Origin: Diabrotica undecimpunctata
Taxonomy: Eukaryota; Arthropoda; Insecta; Coleoptera; Chrysomelidae
Direction of reading: 5' to 3'
NCBI RefSeq assembly: GCF_040954645.1
Contig: NC_092805.1
Coordinates: 74,618,564 to 74,682,563, forward strand
Length of the DNA stretch: 64,000 nt
Shown here: one piece after another, positions 20,131 to 30,179 of the stretch
Layout: every line of letters begins with the position of its first letter
Position numbering within the stretch: the first letter of the stretch is position 1
Program-made: the position numbers and the translations under genes
Notes under the pieces: generated by a model
Databases searched by the model: none
The model's input: only the letters and a program-made list of their open reading frames with translations
What the model was told of the DNA's origin: nothing

Positions 20131-23100
20131 ATTTACCCTTAGTAAATAATTCTAATCCATCCTCTTGCAAGTTTCTAATCGATACAGGCGCAGATATTTC
20201 TTTAATTAAATATTCAAAAATACTAAACATTCCAAAAATTTATTCTAAGTCTATTACTCTACGAGGCATTGATAAAAATGTCTTAAATCCAAATAAAACT
20301 ATATGTAGTTGTAACGTAAATTTCAAGATAAAAGATTTTGTCCAAACTCATGTTTTCTATGTCGTAGAAGACGATTTTCCTCTTCATTTCGACGGTATAT
20401 TAGGTAGCGATTTTTTTGAAATAAATAAATGCCAAATTGATTATAAAGAAAATAAATTAAACTTTAAAAATTGTTCTATTTCAATCGAATATATAAAATC
20501 TCCATTAAACAATGACAATGACGAATTTCTGAGAGATCAAAATATCGAGACAAGTTCTAATATCGATGAAATATTTCCTTATGATGCTAAATCCATAGAG
20601 GATCATTCTTATTTAGAAACCAATGATATCCAAATAACCTTAAGTAGTGAAGAACTACTATCCAATCCAATTCAATCTAAATCTAACTCTAAATCCAAAG
20701 AAAATTCAAGTCCAAAATGTGTAAAATCCACTGAGATATGCACAAATAAAACTTGTAACTCTTCACGAAATCATAAATCAAAATCCTGTTCAGAAGAAAA
20801 ATCCTGTTCAGACGATCTTATACTAAATCAAAACTCTAATTCTAACTCAAGAAGTAATAAAACTATTCTATCCGCAAGAACTGAAACAATTGTTCAAATT
20901 AAAGTAATAAATAATGAATTAAGCGAAGGATTATGTCCCGAACGCGAAATCTTTAAAGGTGTATTTTTATGTCCTAGTGTTGTTAAAGTAAAAAATGATT
21001 TCTTTTTAACCTCAATCGTAAACACTACTGAAACGGATGTTGAATTAAACGATATTCAAGTAGCAATAGAAAAAATTCCAAATTTACAAAACAATGCAAA
21101 TATACGAAAAATGTCTTCTTATAAAGATAATACGAATTCTAACAGAATTGCTAAATTAAAAAATGCCTTGAGAACAGATCATTTAAATAGTGAAGAAAAA
21201 TCATCTTTAATTTCTATTTGCAAGGAGTACAATCATATCTTTTATCTGGAAGGAGATCAACTTACCAGTACAAATGCCATAACTTGCAAAATTCCTTTAA
21301 ATTCTAATGTACCTATTAGCACTAAATCATACAGGTATCCTGAAGTACACAAACATGAAGTCGAAACTCAAATAAAAGGTATGCTAGATCAAGGTATTAT
21401 CGAAGAATCAACTTCGCCATGGAATTCGCCCCTTTGGGTTGTGCCAAAAAAGGCCGATGCTTCAGCAAAGAAGAAATGGCGAATTGTTATAGACTATCGA
21501 CGACTAAATGATATTACTATAGGAGATTCATTTCCACTTCCGAATATAGTCGATATATTAGACCAATTGGGTCATTCAAAATATTTTTCAACAATAGATT
21601 TAACATCAGGATTTCACCAGATCAAAATGGATCCTGAGGATTCTCCAAAGACTGCTTTCTCAACTCCGTCTGGACATTATCAATATTCACGAATGCCATT
21701 TGGATTAAAAAATGCTCCCAGTATTTTTCAAAGGCTAATGAATACTGTCCTCTCAGGAATACAAAATTACAGATGTTTTGTCTATCTCGACGATATAGTC
21801 ATTCATGCCGATACATTAGAAAATCATAATAAAAGATTAAAAGAAGTATTCGAAAAATTGTCTACATTCAACTTAAAAATACAACCAGATAAGTGCGAAT
21901 TTTTTCGTCGCGAAGTAATGTATTTAGGACATTTAATAACTGAATTTGGTGTCAAACCGGACGAAAAAAAGGTATGTGCTGTTACAGATTTTCCTATACC
22001 CAGAACACAAAAAGATATTAAGAGCTTTTTGGGTCTCACTGGTTATTATAGACGCTTTATAAAAAATTTCAGTGCTTTAACACAACCTTTAACAAAACTG
22101 CTGAGGAAAAATGTTGAATTTAATTGGACAAGCATTCAACAACAGTCATTTGAGAACCTGAAATCAATACTTTGTTCAGAACCAATACTTCAGTATCCAG
22201 ATTTTACCAAACCCTTTGTCTTAACAACGGATGCTAGTAATTATGCAATAGGGTCCATACTTTCTCAAGGTAAAGTACCAGATGATTTACCTATTGCTTA
22301 TGCTAGTCGTACCTTGAACAAAGCGGAATCAAACTATAGCACAACAGAAAAAGAATTACTTGCAATTGTATGGAGTGTTAAACACTTTAGACCATATTTG
22401 TACGGAAATAAATTTTTCATTTATACGGATCATAAACCACTCACATGGCTATTTAATGTAAAAGATCCCGGATCAAGACTCGTTAGGTGGAGATTAGCAT
22501 TAGAAGAATATAGCTATGAAATTATTTATAAACCAGGTAAATTAAATCAAAATGCTGATTGTTTAAGTCGTCCTCCTTTAACCATATCTGAAACAAATAT
22601 TTGCGAAGAAAACAAAAACCCGGCAACAATCACCTTACAAATAAACAAAATGAGTAAAGAAAATAATGACACTTATTCACAGTTCTTATCTAAATCCGAA
22701 ACTATATTAATAACAAATGATAATATAAAAGAAACAAATGAAAAGATTACATCATTTTCACAAAATTTAGCATTGTTTGTTTCCGTAGATTTAAATTTTA
22801 ATGAGATCGTTCAGAAACAAATAAATAAACAATTCAGTCATATAGAAAAATTGAAAGCCAAAAATCCAAGACTAAATGACATTATATATATTTCTGATCA
22901 AAATAAAAACTTTTATTACATATTTATAAAAAATAATTATTGGGACAATACCTCTTATGAAGATATATTTAATTCCCTAATAAAATTAAGAGACTGGTTA
23001 TTAAACGATAAAATATTAAAAATTTGCCTACCCAGAATAACTTTTAGCTACGATAAATTAAGTTGGGGAAAAATTAGATCTATGATTAGATTTATTTTTA

Positions 23101-24218
23101 GAAAAACTGATATATCTATTATCATTTATCATGATATACTAACAAATCCTGAACCTGAGGAAATAACTACAATATTACAAGAGAATCACACTAGTCCTAC
23201 GGCTGGACACTCTGGTTTTCATCGGACATACAATCGTATAAAAAAACATTTCAAATGGAATAATATGAAAAATGATATTAAAAACTTTATAAAAACCTGT
23301 GAATCTTGTCAGAAAAATAAACTCGTTAGAAAAAAATTCGTAAAGCCCATGGAGATAACAACAACAAGCTCAAATCCATTAGAAAAAATATTTTTAGATA
23401 TAGTAGGTCCTTTACCTTTAACCGAGTCAGGTAATAAGTTCATATTAACATTACAAGATGACTTAACAAAATTTTCTCAAGCTTATGCAATTCCGAATCA
23501 TGAAACCAAGACTATCGCTGAAAATCTGGTTCGTGGATTTATTTGCAAGTTTGGAAAACCCGATATAATAGTTACTGATCAAGGCCGAGATTTTACTTCC
23601 AAATTATTTTCTCAAATCGCCAAGCTTTTTAAAATCAGACATATAAATTGTACTGCTTATCATCCAGAATCAAATGCTGCATTAGAAAGGAGTCACGCTA
23701 CTTTAGCAGACTACCTTAAACATTATATTAAAGCTGATCAATCCGATTGGGACGAATGGCTAGATTTTGCTATGTTTTCATATAATACAACTAATCATAC
23801 TTCAACCAAATTCACACCATATGAACTAATATTTGGATATACACCTAATCTACCTAGCAGTATAATACGACCAGTAGAACTCAAATATACATATGAAGAT
23901 TATTTAGATAATTTAACACTTAAGCTTAGAAAATCTCATGAGTTAGCAAAAACGAATCTATTAGAATCTAAAGTAGTCAGTAAAAAATATTATGACCAAA
24001 AGATTAATGACACCGTTTTCTTAGAAGGACAATTAGTATATCTCCAAAATGAGCAAACAAAGAAGGGTCAAACCAAAAAACTTACACAAAATTATAATGG
24101 ACCTTATAAAATTCTAGAGATAAATTCTCCTGTCAATTGCACAATTTTAGTAAATAAAAAACCAATAAAAGTTCACATGAATAGATTGAAACATGCTTTT
24201 GTTTCAGGTATGCAATAA
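20007..24218 (+). CDS. pol: Pol: protease, reverse transcriptase, RNase H, integrase (via -1 frameshift)
   Basis: The pol frame is open from 20007, after a stop at 20004-20006, to 24218. It is offset -1 from gag, so translation most likely enters by frameshifting at 20028-20034 rather than at the first in-frame long-ORF ATG at 21111. Order: retropepsin LIDTGADISLI at ~20185 and a second protease motif GILGSDFFE at ~20397. Next is reverse transcriptase (KWRIVIDYRRLND, STIDLTSGFHQI, catalytic YLDD near 21783). RNase H follows (TTDASNYAIG near 22227, STTEKELLAIV, YTDHKPLTWL). Integrase has the HHCC zinc site (H..H and CESCQKNK, ~23200-23320), DDE residues at LDIVGPL, VTDQGRDF and NAALERSHA, and a GPY-type C-terminal end. 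All catalytic residues are present. Confidence 0.93.
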   Translation, partial: KQKSNKFFKLPESSTTNGRFSRSSFSSGRITTINFSVTSYVDLPLVNNSNPSSCKFLIDTGADISLIKYSKILNIPKIYSKSITLRGIDKNVLNPNKTICSCNVNFKIKDFVQTHVFYVVEDDFPLHFDGILGSDFFEINKCQIDYKENKLNFKNCSISIEYIKSPLNNDNDEFLRDQNIETSSNIDEIFPYDAKSIEDHSYLETNDIQITLSSEELLSNPIQSKSNSKSKENSSPKCVKSTEICTNKTCNSSRNHKSKSCSEEKSCSDDLILNQNSNSNSRSNKTILSARTETIVQIKVINNELSEGLCPEREIFKGVFLCPSVVKVKNDFFLTSIVNTTETDVELNDIQVAIEKIPNLQNNANIRKMSSYKDNTNSNRIAKLKNALRTDHLNSEEKSSLISICKEYNHIFYLEGDQLTSTNAITCKIPLNSNVPISTKSYRYPEVHKHEVETQIKGMLDQGIIEESTSPWNSPLWVVPKKADASAKKKWRIVIDYRRLNDITIGDSFPLPNIVDILDQLGHSKYFSTIDLTSGFHQIKMDPEDSPKTAFSTPSGHYQYSRMPFGLKNAPSIFQRLMNTVLSGIQNYRCFVYLDDIVIHADTLENHNKRLKEVFEKLSTFNLKIQPDKCEFFRREVMYLGHLITEFGVKPDEKKVCAVTDFPIPRTQKDIKSFLGLTGYYRRFIKNFSALTQPLTKLLRKNVEFNWTSIQQQSFENLKSILCSEPILQYPDFTKPFVLTTDASNYAIGSILSQGKVPDDLPIAYASRTLNKAESNYSTTEKELLAIVWSVKHFRPYLYGNKFFIYTDHKPLTWLFNVKDPGSRLVRWRLALEEYSYEIIYKPGKLNQNADCLSRPPLTISETNICEENKNPATITLQINKMSKENNDTYSQFLSKSETILITNDNIKETNEKITSFSQNLALFVSVDLNFNEIVQKQINKQFSHIEKLKAKNPRLNDIIYISDQNKNFYYIFIKNNYWDNTSYEDIFNSLIKLRDWLLNDKILKICLPRITFSYDKLSWGKIRSMIRFIFRKTDISIIIYHDILTNPEPEEITTILQENHTSPTAGHSGFHRTYNRIKKHFKWNNMKNDIKNFIKTCESCQKNKLVRKKFVKPMEITTTSSNPLEKIFLDIVGPLPLTESGNKFILTLQDDLTKFSQAYAIPNHETKTIAENLVRGFICKFGKPDIIVTDQGRDFTSKLFSQIAKLFKIRHINCTAYHPESNAALERSHATLADYLKHYIKADQSDWDEWLDFAMFSYNTTNHTSTKFTPYELIFGYTPNLPSSIIRPVELKYTYEDYLDNLTLKLRKSHELAKTNLLESKVVSKKYYDQKINDTVFLEGQLVYLQNEQTKKGQTKKLTQNYNGPYKILEINSPVNCTILVNKKPIKVHMNRLKHAFVSGMQ
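20028..20034 (+). promoter_or_regulatory. Canonical -1 ribosomal frameshift heptamer TTTAAAC
   Basis: T TTA AAC fits X XXY YYZ exactly in the gag reading frame (gag codons start at 20029 and 20032). It lies inside the only gag/pol overlap (20007-20130). Slipping back one base joins gag to the pol frame with no stop. A downstream pseudoknot was not worked out. Confidence 0.8.
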
Positions 24219-26164
24219 TATGGCTGACAAATAGTGAACAAATTCACAAGAAATATACCAATACTCCTATCAACAAATCACCTGGAATCTATTACGAACA
24301 CATAAAAAATGTTCAATTTATTGAAACTCATTGGAACATATTAAGTCATATTCCTTTACAACCTTTTACAGACAAATTAAATTTTGTAGATCTCACCTAT
24401 CAAAAAACATTAAGACTGTGTCAAAACAAACCAGTTCTTATTGAATTACGATTATGCGATACTTCACTAAAACTCTTAGGACAAATCATACCTAGACTCT
24501 TTCAAGATGAACAAACTTTAAAAAACATAATTCTGCATGAACATTTTAGACCAAAACGCGCTCTATTTAATGCAATTGGATCTGTTTTCAGGACCTTATT
24601 CGGTACCTTAGACAGTGATGATGCTGAAAATTTCAATAATGCTATTAACAAAGCTGAAAGTAACGAAAATCATCTTCTTGATTTACTAAAACAACAAATT
24701 CATGTAGTAAAAGCCACGATTGCAAATTTTAATAACTCTATTACAAATCTAGACCGAAACAAAGTGATTTTTGATAAAAATTTTGAATCAATTACCAATT
24801 ACACAGATAAAATGAATAATAAATATTTTAATTTAGATTTAAAACAAAAAATTGAAGAACATTTTACCTTACTAACTTTCTTTATAACAGAATTACAACA
24901 AGAATATTCTACTTTAATAAACGTTATTCTATTTGCAAGAAATAATAACCTTCATCCTTCTGTTATAACACCTGAGCAACTAATTCAAGAATTATCTAAA
25001 ACGGTAACGCATTTACCTAGTACATCGACTTATCCATTTCCATTGACTATCGATTATGCTCATAAATATTTCGATATCATTTTACTTAAATATATATATT
25101 TTGATAACAAGATTTTAATTACGGTTAGTATACCTTTGGTTAGTAATACTCCTTATTCTCTTTTTAAACTAATATCTCTTCCTATAATTCATCCAACATT
25201 AAAGAGACTTACCTTTATTCTTCCATCTGTCAAATATCTTGTTCTTTCAGAAAATAGAAACATTTATGTTACTATTGATACATTAGAAGACTGTTATTCA
25301 TTAGATGAAGAAAAACTTATTTGCAAAAATCCTGATACTTTCCGATTTACACACACTAATCCAATTTGTGAAACTGAATTGTTAACTTCAATAACAAACA
25401 TACCATCTAGTTGCGATACTCGTATAATTCAAACAGAATATGAAATTTGGCATAAATTAAACAAACCAAATTCTTGGATATATGTTTTACCCAAACCAAC
25501 AGATTTAACTTTAAGCTGTCAGACTAGTACGCCAATATCTATTGTTCTTTCAAACACAGGTATTTTTTCTACTTCGAATAATTGCAAAACTTACACCGGA
25601 TCAACTATTTTGATATCTGTCTCAAATCCAAAAGAAAGTAATTTTCAGTCTATCATTCCAGATTTATCCCTTCCAGAAGTCTGTTGTGATGATATTAAGA
25701 TAAATAATGAATCCAAATTACACCTTGTTCCCTTACAATTAAATAATCTCGATCGAGATGCATTAAATTTAGCAAGCCATAAACTAGATAATTTAGAGAA
25801 AATGACCTCAGAAACAAATATTAATTTTTCAGACACAATAAAAAATAGTTCTTATTTCACTTATGCAATCTTATTTTTGATAAAATGTATGTTACTTTAT
25901 ATTTTATACAGGATAATTAAATATTTTTACCGACGATTTCGTAGAAATCCGTCACATAGTTGTCAACAAATTACAAATTGTTTAACACTAAATATATGTC
26001 AAAGTAAACGAAAACATGTACATGAGACAGATTTAAGTATAGATTGTAAACATAATAAAGACAATAATTATAGTGAATCCAAAAAGTGTGAAGAGACTAG
26101 TTTCACAGAGACTACACCGATAAGACGAAGTGAAAGACTATCGAGACTAAAAGAAACTATTTAA
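24206..26164 (+). CDS. env: Env: class I-type fusion glycoprotein of errantivirus/baculovirus F type
   Basis: The env frame is open from 24185 to 26164 and overlaps the last codons of pol. There is no suitable initiator ATG at its 5' end, but a 3' splice site (TTTTGTTTCAG, AG at 24206-24207) supports expression by splicing from the leader at 18959-18984. Visible features: a basic RPKR cleavage site at 24548-24559; directly after it a Gly/Phe/Ala-rich fusion-peptide-like stretch; a long helical region with Asn-rich heptads; a cysteine-rich ectodomain; one transmembrane helix encoded around 25855-25920; and a basic cytoplasmic tail. It mediates membrane fusion. About 650 residues without breaks is normal for the family. 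Function is inferred from layout, not alignment. Confidence 0.85.
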   Translation, partial: RYAIIWLTNSEQIHKKYTNTPINKSPGIYYEHIKNVQFIETHWNILSHIPLQPFTDKLNFVDLTYQKTLRLCQNKPVLIELRLCDTSLKLLGQIIPRLFQDEQTLKNIILHEHFRPKRALFNAIGSVFRTLFGTLDSDDAENFNNAINKAESNENHLLDLLKQQIHVVKATIANFNNSITNLDRNKVIFDKNFESITNYTDKMNNKYFNLDLKQKIEEHFTLLTFFITELQQEYSTLINVILFARNNNLHPSVITPEQLIQELSKTVTHLPSTSTYPFPLTIDYAHKYFDIILLKYIYFDNKILITVSIPLVSNTPYSLFKLISLPIIHPTLKRLTFILPSVKYLVLSENRNIYVTIDTLEDCYSLDEEKLICKNPDTFRFTHTNPICETELLTSITNIPSSCDTRIIQTEYEIWHKLNKPNSWIYVLPKPTDLTLSCQTSTPISIVLSNTGIFSTSNNCKTYTGSTILISVSNPKESNFQSIIPDLSLPEVCCDDIKINNESKLHLVPLQLNNLDRDALNLASHKLDNLEKMTSETNINFSDTIKNSSYFTYAILFLIKCMLLYILYRIIKYFYRRFRRNPSHSCQQITNCLTLNICQSKRKHVHETDLSIDCKHNKDNNYSESKKCEETSFTETTPIRRSERLSRLKETI

Positions 26165-26248
26165 ATGTGTTAAAATAAAATAATAATGTATACAAATGTT
26201 TTATACCATTTAAATGAAAATTCATTTTACAATTATTTTCATTCTTAC

Positions 26249-26257
26249 AAAAGGAGG
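26249..26257 (+). promoter_or_regulatory. Polypurine tract of the errantivirus
   Basis: AAAAGGAGG lies immediately before the TG of the 3' LTR, the usual place and composition for the primer of plus-strand DNA synthesis. Confidence 0.85.
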
Positions 26258-26769
26258 TGTAATGTACCTACCTACTCACATGTAAGATAATTAAAGTATC
26301 TATGTATTTCTATATAGTTTTTAGTCACCTGGTATATGTTATTTACAATTATGAAAAGTTCTCATGTATAATCACTAATAATTATTTGCTGTTAGAAATC
26401 AGAATCAATACTCTTCATAAATATTTTCCTATTTAGAATAAATAAGTTTCGCTAGTTTATTCACCTAATACTTCGTATCTATGGAATAATAATAATTTAT
26501 TTCTCTTATTTCTTTGTTCGATAAGCTATCCGTATTTGCTATTTTAATATTAATATTTGAGTCCAATCTCTTGTACTCAAATCCATCCAGAAACATCGTT
26601 AAATAATTGTAGATAACAGAACTTATATATTCATAGTTTTAAGAAATAACAAGCAGAGTGTAATTTTCATCCTCTAATATAATAAATTTATACATGTCAA
26701 TATATTCTGTTTAATTCCAAAACAAAGAGTTAGTCCGGAGAAGAAATAAACGCATAGTATTCCATAACA
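26258..26769 (+). repeat. Errantivirus 3' LTR (512 bp)
   Basis: Same length as the 5' LTR, with no visible difference. Followed directly by the ATAT target duplication. Confidence 0.93.
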
Positions 26770-26773
26770 ATAT

Positions 26774-27619
26774 TTATTCTATTGATGTAGCCCTTACTTG
26801 TTAAAAGTATGACGCATGACTTCCAGAACCAGATTTCCACTCATATCATAGTGTTTTTTATATATTCTCGAATGTATTACCCTCAGAAATGTATTGAGAA
26901 TGGGTCTCATCAAACTAGTAAGTCTGTAGCCTTAACAGACAGTTAGAATACATAACGGTTAAGTACTCTCTACGGTACGGTTAAATCTAACAATTATATC
27001 AAAGTCCACATTGCAAAGAATAGCTTTTATTCTATAAAAACATACACCTGAATTTCTTAACTTTAACAAGAATTTCTGTTTCGATTTCGTCCGCTGTTAT
27101 CTCCAAGAAAATCTTGAAATCAGATACTTAAATTTTTCTATTCTGTCTCCCTCTTATTTACATTCCAAGACCAGATTTTTAAGTAAGTTATGTATAAGAT
27201 TGTTGCTCGGTTCATGATGGCCATGTGTTCTAGGTGTTGTCTTCCTCTCACACCGGTTCTTGATCTCTGTTAACCCTGGACTGTATTTGTTTCTGTAGAC
27301 GTATGTCCCATAACCATTTTTATCATACTAAGGACGCCTCAATTACTAGCCTTTATTGTAGTTTCTGAATCCTCATGCCGTTGACCATATTCTTGATTCA
27401 TCCACACTCGCGGCTGATTTCTCAATCCTAGGACAAAAGGGTGCCACTAACCACTTAACTCATCTGCCCGAAGGCGTTGGTCAGTATGCGGGAGATTGCT
27501 TATACCGGCAATCACTGGGTTCGACAATATTGCGTTGAATAATATATGATTAACTATTTTTGAGTATAGATCATCAACTTTATTAAAGGCATTAAAAACT
27601 TTATTAAATTAAACTTTAT
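26774..27619. other. Unassigned sequence between two LTR elements
   Basis: No gene recognised. Sequence from ~27230 to ~27560 is less AT-rich than its surroundings and may be a short repeat, but no terminus or family motif was identified. Confidence 0.4.
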
Positions 27620-28913
27620 TAAAGAAGTACTGTATTTGGGTTTCAAATTAGACACAAAAGGAATTATCCTTGCAGAAGATCGAATTCGTCATCAATAATT
27701 ACCCTCGACCAACCAATTTAAAAACTTTGCGAGGTTTCTTAGGAATGGTAAACTATTTCAAAAAACTAATACCAGACATAACTACAAAAGAAATTCCTTT
27801 GATAGCATTACTTAAGAAAAACGTCCGGTGGAAATGGGGAACAGAGCAAGAAACGGCTTTCAAAAATTTGAAAGTAGCTTTTTCCACAGCTGTAAGAGTA
27901 CACCACCCAAGATACGACCAACCGTTTATTCTTAGGACCGACGCATCCATACAAAAATTCGCAGGGGTGTTATCACAAATCCAGGAAGATGTAGAAGTGC
28001 CAATATGTTTTGTTTCTCGTGTCACCAAAACATATGAGAGAAAATACAGCGTTACCGAACTAGAATTTGCCAGTGTGTTATTTTGTGTGAATAAATTACG
28101 TTTTTACCTACTTGGGGCAAAATTCACAATTGAGACAGATCATGCAGCTTTGGTGCATATTATGAAAAATAGGCTGGTAAATAATAGAATTCATAGGGGT
28201 ATTCTTTTACTTCAAGAGTATGATTTCGAATTTAAATATATCAAGGGAACTGAAAATATTTTGGCTGATGCTCTAACAAGAGATGAACAATTCCGCAAAG
28301 AAGACCACAAAACTCTTCACGTAGGCATGAACATAATGAGGGAAGAAGAAGGGTTGTTCTCTTTGGCTCAGATCAGGGAAAATCAGGAAGAATTGGATGA
28401 AAGAGACAGGCGAAGAGCTGAACGAGAAGATAATTTGTATTTTAAGAGGGTCGATGGCAGAGTTATATGTAATCACGGAGCAGATGGCAAAGGAAGTTTT
28501 TATAAGGTTACACGGTGACAACGGACATATTGGAAGCAGGAAGACATGGCTTATGTTCAGGGAGAATTACATCTGTCGACATGACTATAAAATAGCCAAA
28601 GAAGTGACTCGGAATTATGTGATATGCCAGAAGTGTAAAAGTAGGAATTTCAAAAATAAAAACGTCACAAAAAACGTCATAGTTCGGAAGAAACTTGATA
28701 TTGTCGCCATTGATATGTTGAGCGATCTGATAATGACAACACAGAGGAATAAACACATCCTAGTTATGGTGGATATTTTTTCAAAATATGTCAAATTGTA
28801 CCCATGTAGAACCATGAAGGGAGTCGAAATACTTCGGAAAATCGACGATTTTATAGGAACAGTGGGGAGACCAGACAACATCTTCTTGGATAATGCGACA
28901 TATTTTAGAAATG
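27620..28913 (+). pseudogene. pol: Gypsy pol: end of RT, RNase H and first half of integrase
   Basis: A frame change near 27675 and another near 28490 split the frame. RNase H: FILRTDASIQKFAGVL, SVTELEFASVLFCV, IETDHAALVHI and ILADALTRD (about 27930-28280). Integrase: the zinc site HGDNGHIGSRKT with CQKCK (~28515-28635), first catalytic Asp in VAIDMLSDL (~28705) and second in IFLDNATYF (~28880-28905). The sequence is then cut by the LINE. The third catalytic residue (Glu) lies beyond the insertion, at 30260-30270. RNase H keeps its acidic residues, but the truncation and frame breaks make the copy non-functional. Confidence 0.85.
28901..28913 (+). repeat. LINE target-site duplication, left
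   Basis: TATTTTAGAAATG, identical to 30167-30179. The sequence is the integrase codon stretch Tyr-Phe-Arg-Asn, and removing the insert restores a continuous integrase frame across it. Confidence 0.9.
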
Positions 28914-30138
28914 GAGAAGACCAAGCAGGGTTCACAGTAGGAAAATCATGCCTAGATCATACGTACACATTAGAACAACTGATAGAGAAGAAAATGGCAA
29001 AAGGTAGACCGGTCCATCTGGCCTTTGTTGATCTAAAGAAAGCATATGACTCAATACCTAGAGTCAAATTATGGGAAGCAATGAATGATCTCGGAACCCG
29101 ACAAACACTAATAAAAGCAGTTAAAGCACTATACAAAGAAAACAAAGTAGCTATTAAATGTGGAAATAAAGCCAACAATCCATTTAAGACGACAAAAGGA
29201 CTTCTACAAGGCTGTGCTACGTCCCCTACTCTGTTTAAAATATTCTTGGAAAAGACACTCAAACCATGGAGGAGAAAGTGCGAAGGAATGGGCATACCAG
29301 TAAGAGACGAATACCTATACACCTTAAGTTTTGCCGACGATCAAGTAGTCATCGCACAAGATGAAGAAGATCTCAGCTTTATGCTCAGAAAACTAGAAGA
29401 AGAATATAAAAACAACGGAATGGAAATAAACTTAGAGAAAACCGAATACCTAACAACAGAAAACAAGGATATGAGAAACCTAGAGATAGACGAGGGAAGA
29501 CAAATAAATGGAACAGATAAATTCAAGTATTTAGGAACCATAATATCGAACCAGGGAACAACAGAAGAAGATATAAACAACAGACAACAGATAAATTCAA
29601 GTATTTAGGAACCATAATATCGAACCAGGGAACAACAGAAGAAGATATAAACAACAGACTGAGACAAACAAGAAACTGTATAAGACAACTAAAATCAGTG
29701 TTGTGGGATAAGAACATTACGATAAAGACAAAAAAGAGAATATATAACACCCTGACCGAAAACTGGACAATAAACAAGAGAAATAAAGGTAGAATAAGAG
29801 CAGTAGAAATGGAGTTCCTGAGGAGAAGCTGTAGACTTACAAAAAGAGACAGAATTGAAAACGCAGAGATTAAGCGGAGAATGGGAGTGCAATCAGACAT
29901 AATCGACTATATAGAGGAGAAGAGACTATCCTGGTACGGCCACGTCAGAAGAATGGACAGAGGACGCTGGATAAACAAAATCACAGAATGGAGCCCGATT
30001 GGAAGAAGAAAGAGAGGAAGACCCCGAAGGTCATTCAGAGATGAAATCGACGAGGCTATGGAGAAAAGAACCCTGCGAGATGGAGACTGGAATGACAGGG
30101 AAAATTGGAGAAAACGGTTGAGTGAAGGAAGACAGTGA
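28914..30138 (+). pseudogene. LINE ORF2: reverse transcriptase and C-terminal domain
   Basis: Reverse transcriptase motifs run in order: HLAFVDLKKAYDSIPRVKLW (catalytic Asp), GLLQGCATSPTLFKI, then the catalytic box as SFADDQVVIAQDEEDL. After a 74-bp tandem duplication the frame is lost at 29608. It resumes at ~29698 with LWDKNITIKTKKRIYNTL, YGHVRRMDRGRWINKITEWS and GRRKRGRPRRSFRDEIDEAM to the stop at 30138. Without the duplication the two parts would form one frame, so the duplication is the main lesion besides 5' truncation. The open frame starting at 28397 fuses Gypsy integrase to this LINE reading frame by chance. Confidence 0.88.
29513..29660 (+). repeat. 74-bp tandem duplication inside the LINE ORF
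   Basis: The unit starting ACAGATAAATTCAAGTATTT at 29513 repeats exactly at 29587. Because 74 is not a multiple of three, it shifts the frame. There is no visible difference between the units, so it is recent. Confidence 0.9.
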
Positions 30139-30166
30139 AAACTGTGGAAATCCTTAGTAGTAGTAG

Positions 30167-30179
30167 TATTTTAGAAATG
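30167..30179 (+). repeat. LINE target-site duplication, right
   Basis: TATTTTAGAAATG, identical to the left copy at 28901-28913. Confidence 0.9.

Larger units (their letters stand above)
18192..26773 (+). mobile_element. Errantivirus-like endogenous retrovirus (Ty3/Gypsy with env), apparently complete
   Basis: The provirus spans 18196-26769 between ATAT target duplications (18192-18195 and 26770-26773). It has two 512-bp LTRs with no difference on visual comparison, a primer-binding site, gag, pol in the -1 frame, env, and a polypurine tract. No stop or frameshift interrupts pol or env outside the programmed shift. The layout matches insect errantiviruses (gypsy, ZAM, 297 group) with an Env related to baculovirus F-type fusion proteins. 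Indistinguishable LTRs imply very recent integration. It is the youngest-looking and best preserved element in the window. Confidence 0.93.
28914..30166 (+). mobile_element. 5'-truncated LINE inserted in the Gypsy integrase
   Basis: Begins inside the reverse transcriptase (DQAGFTVGKSCLDHTYTLEQ) and ends with TAGTAGTAG simple repeats at ~30157-30166, flanked by the 13-bp duplication TATTTTAGAAATG. Perfect duplication, truncated 5' end and simple-repeat 3' tail are the marks of target-primed reverse transcription. Confidence 0.9.
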
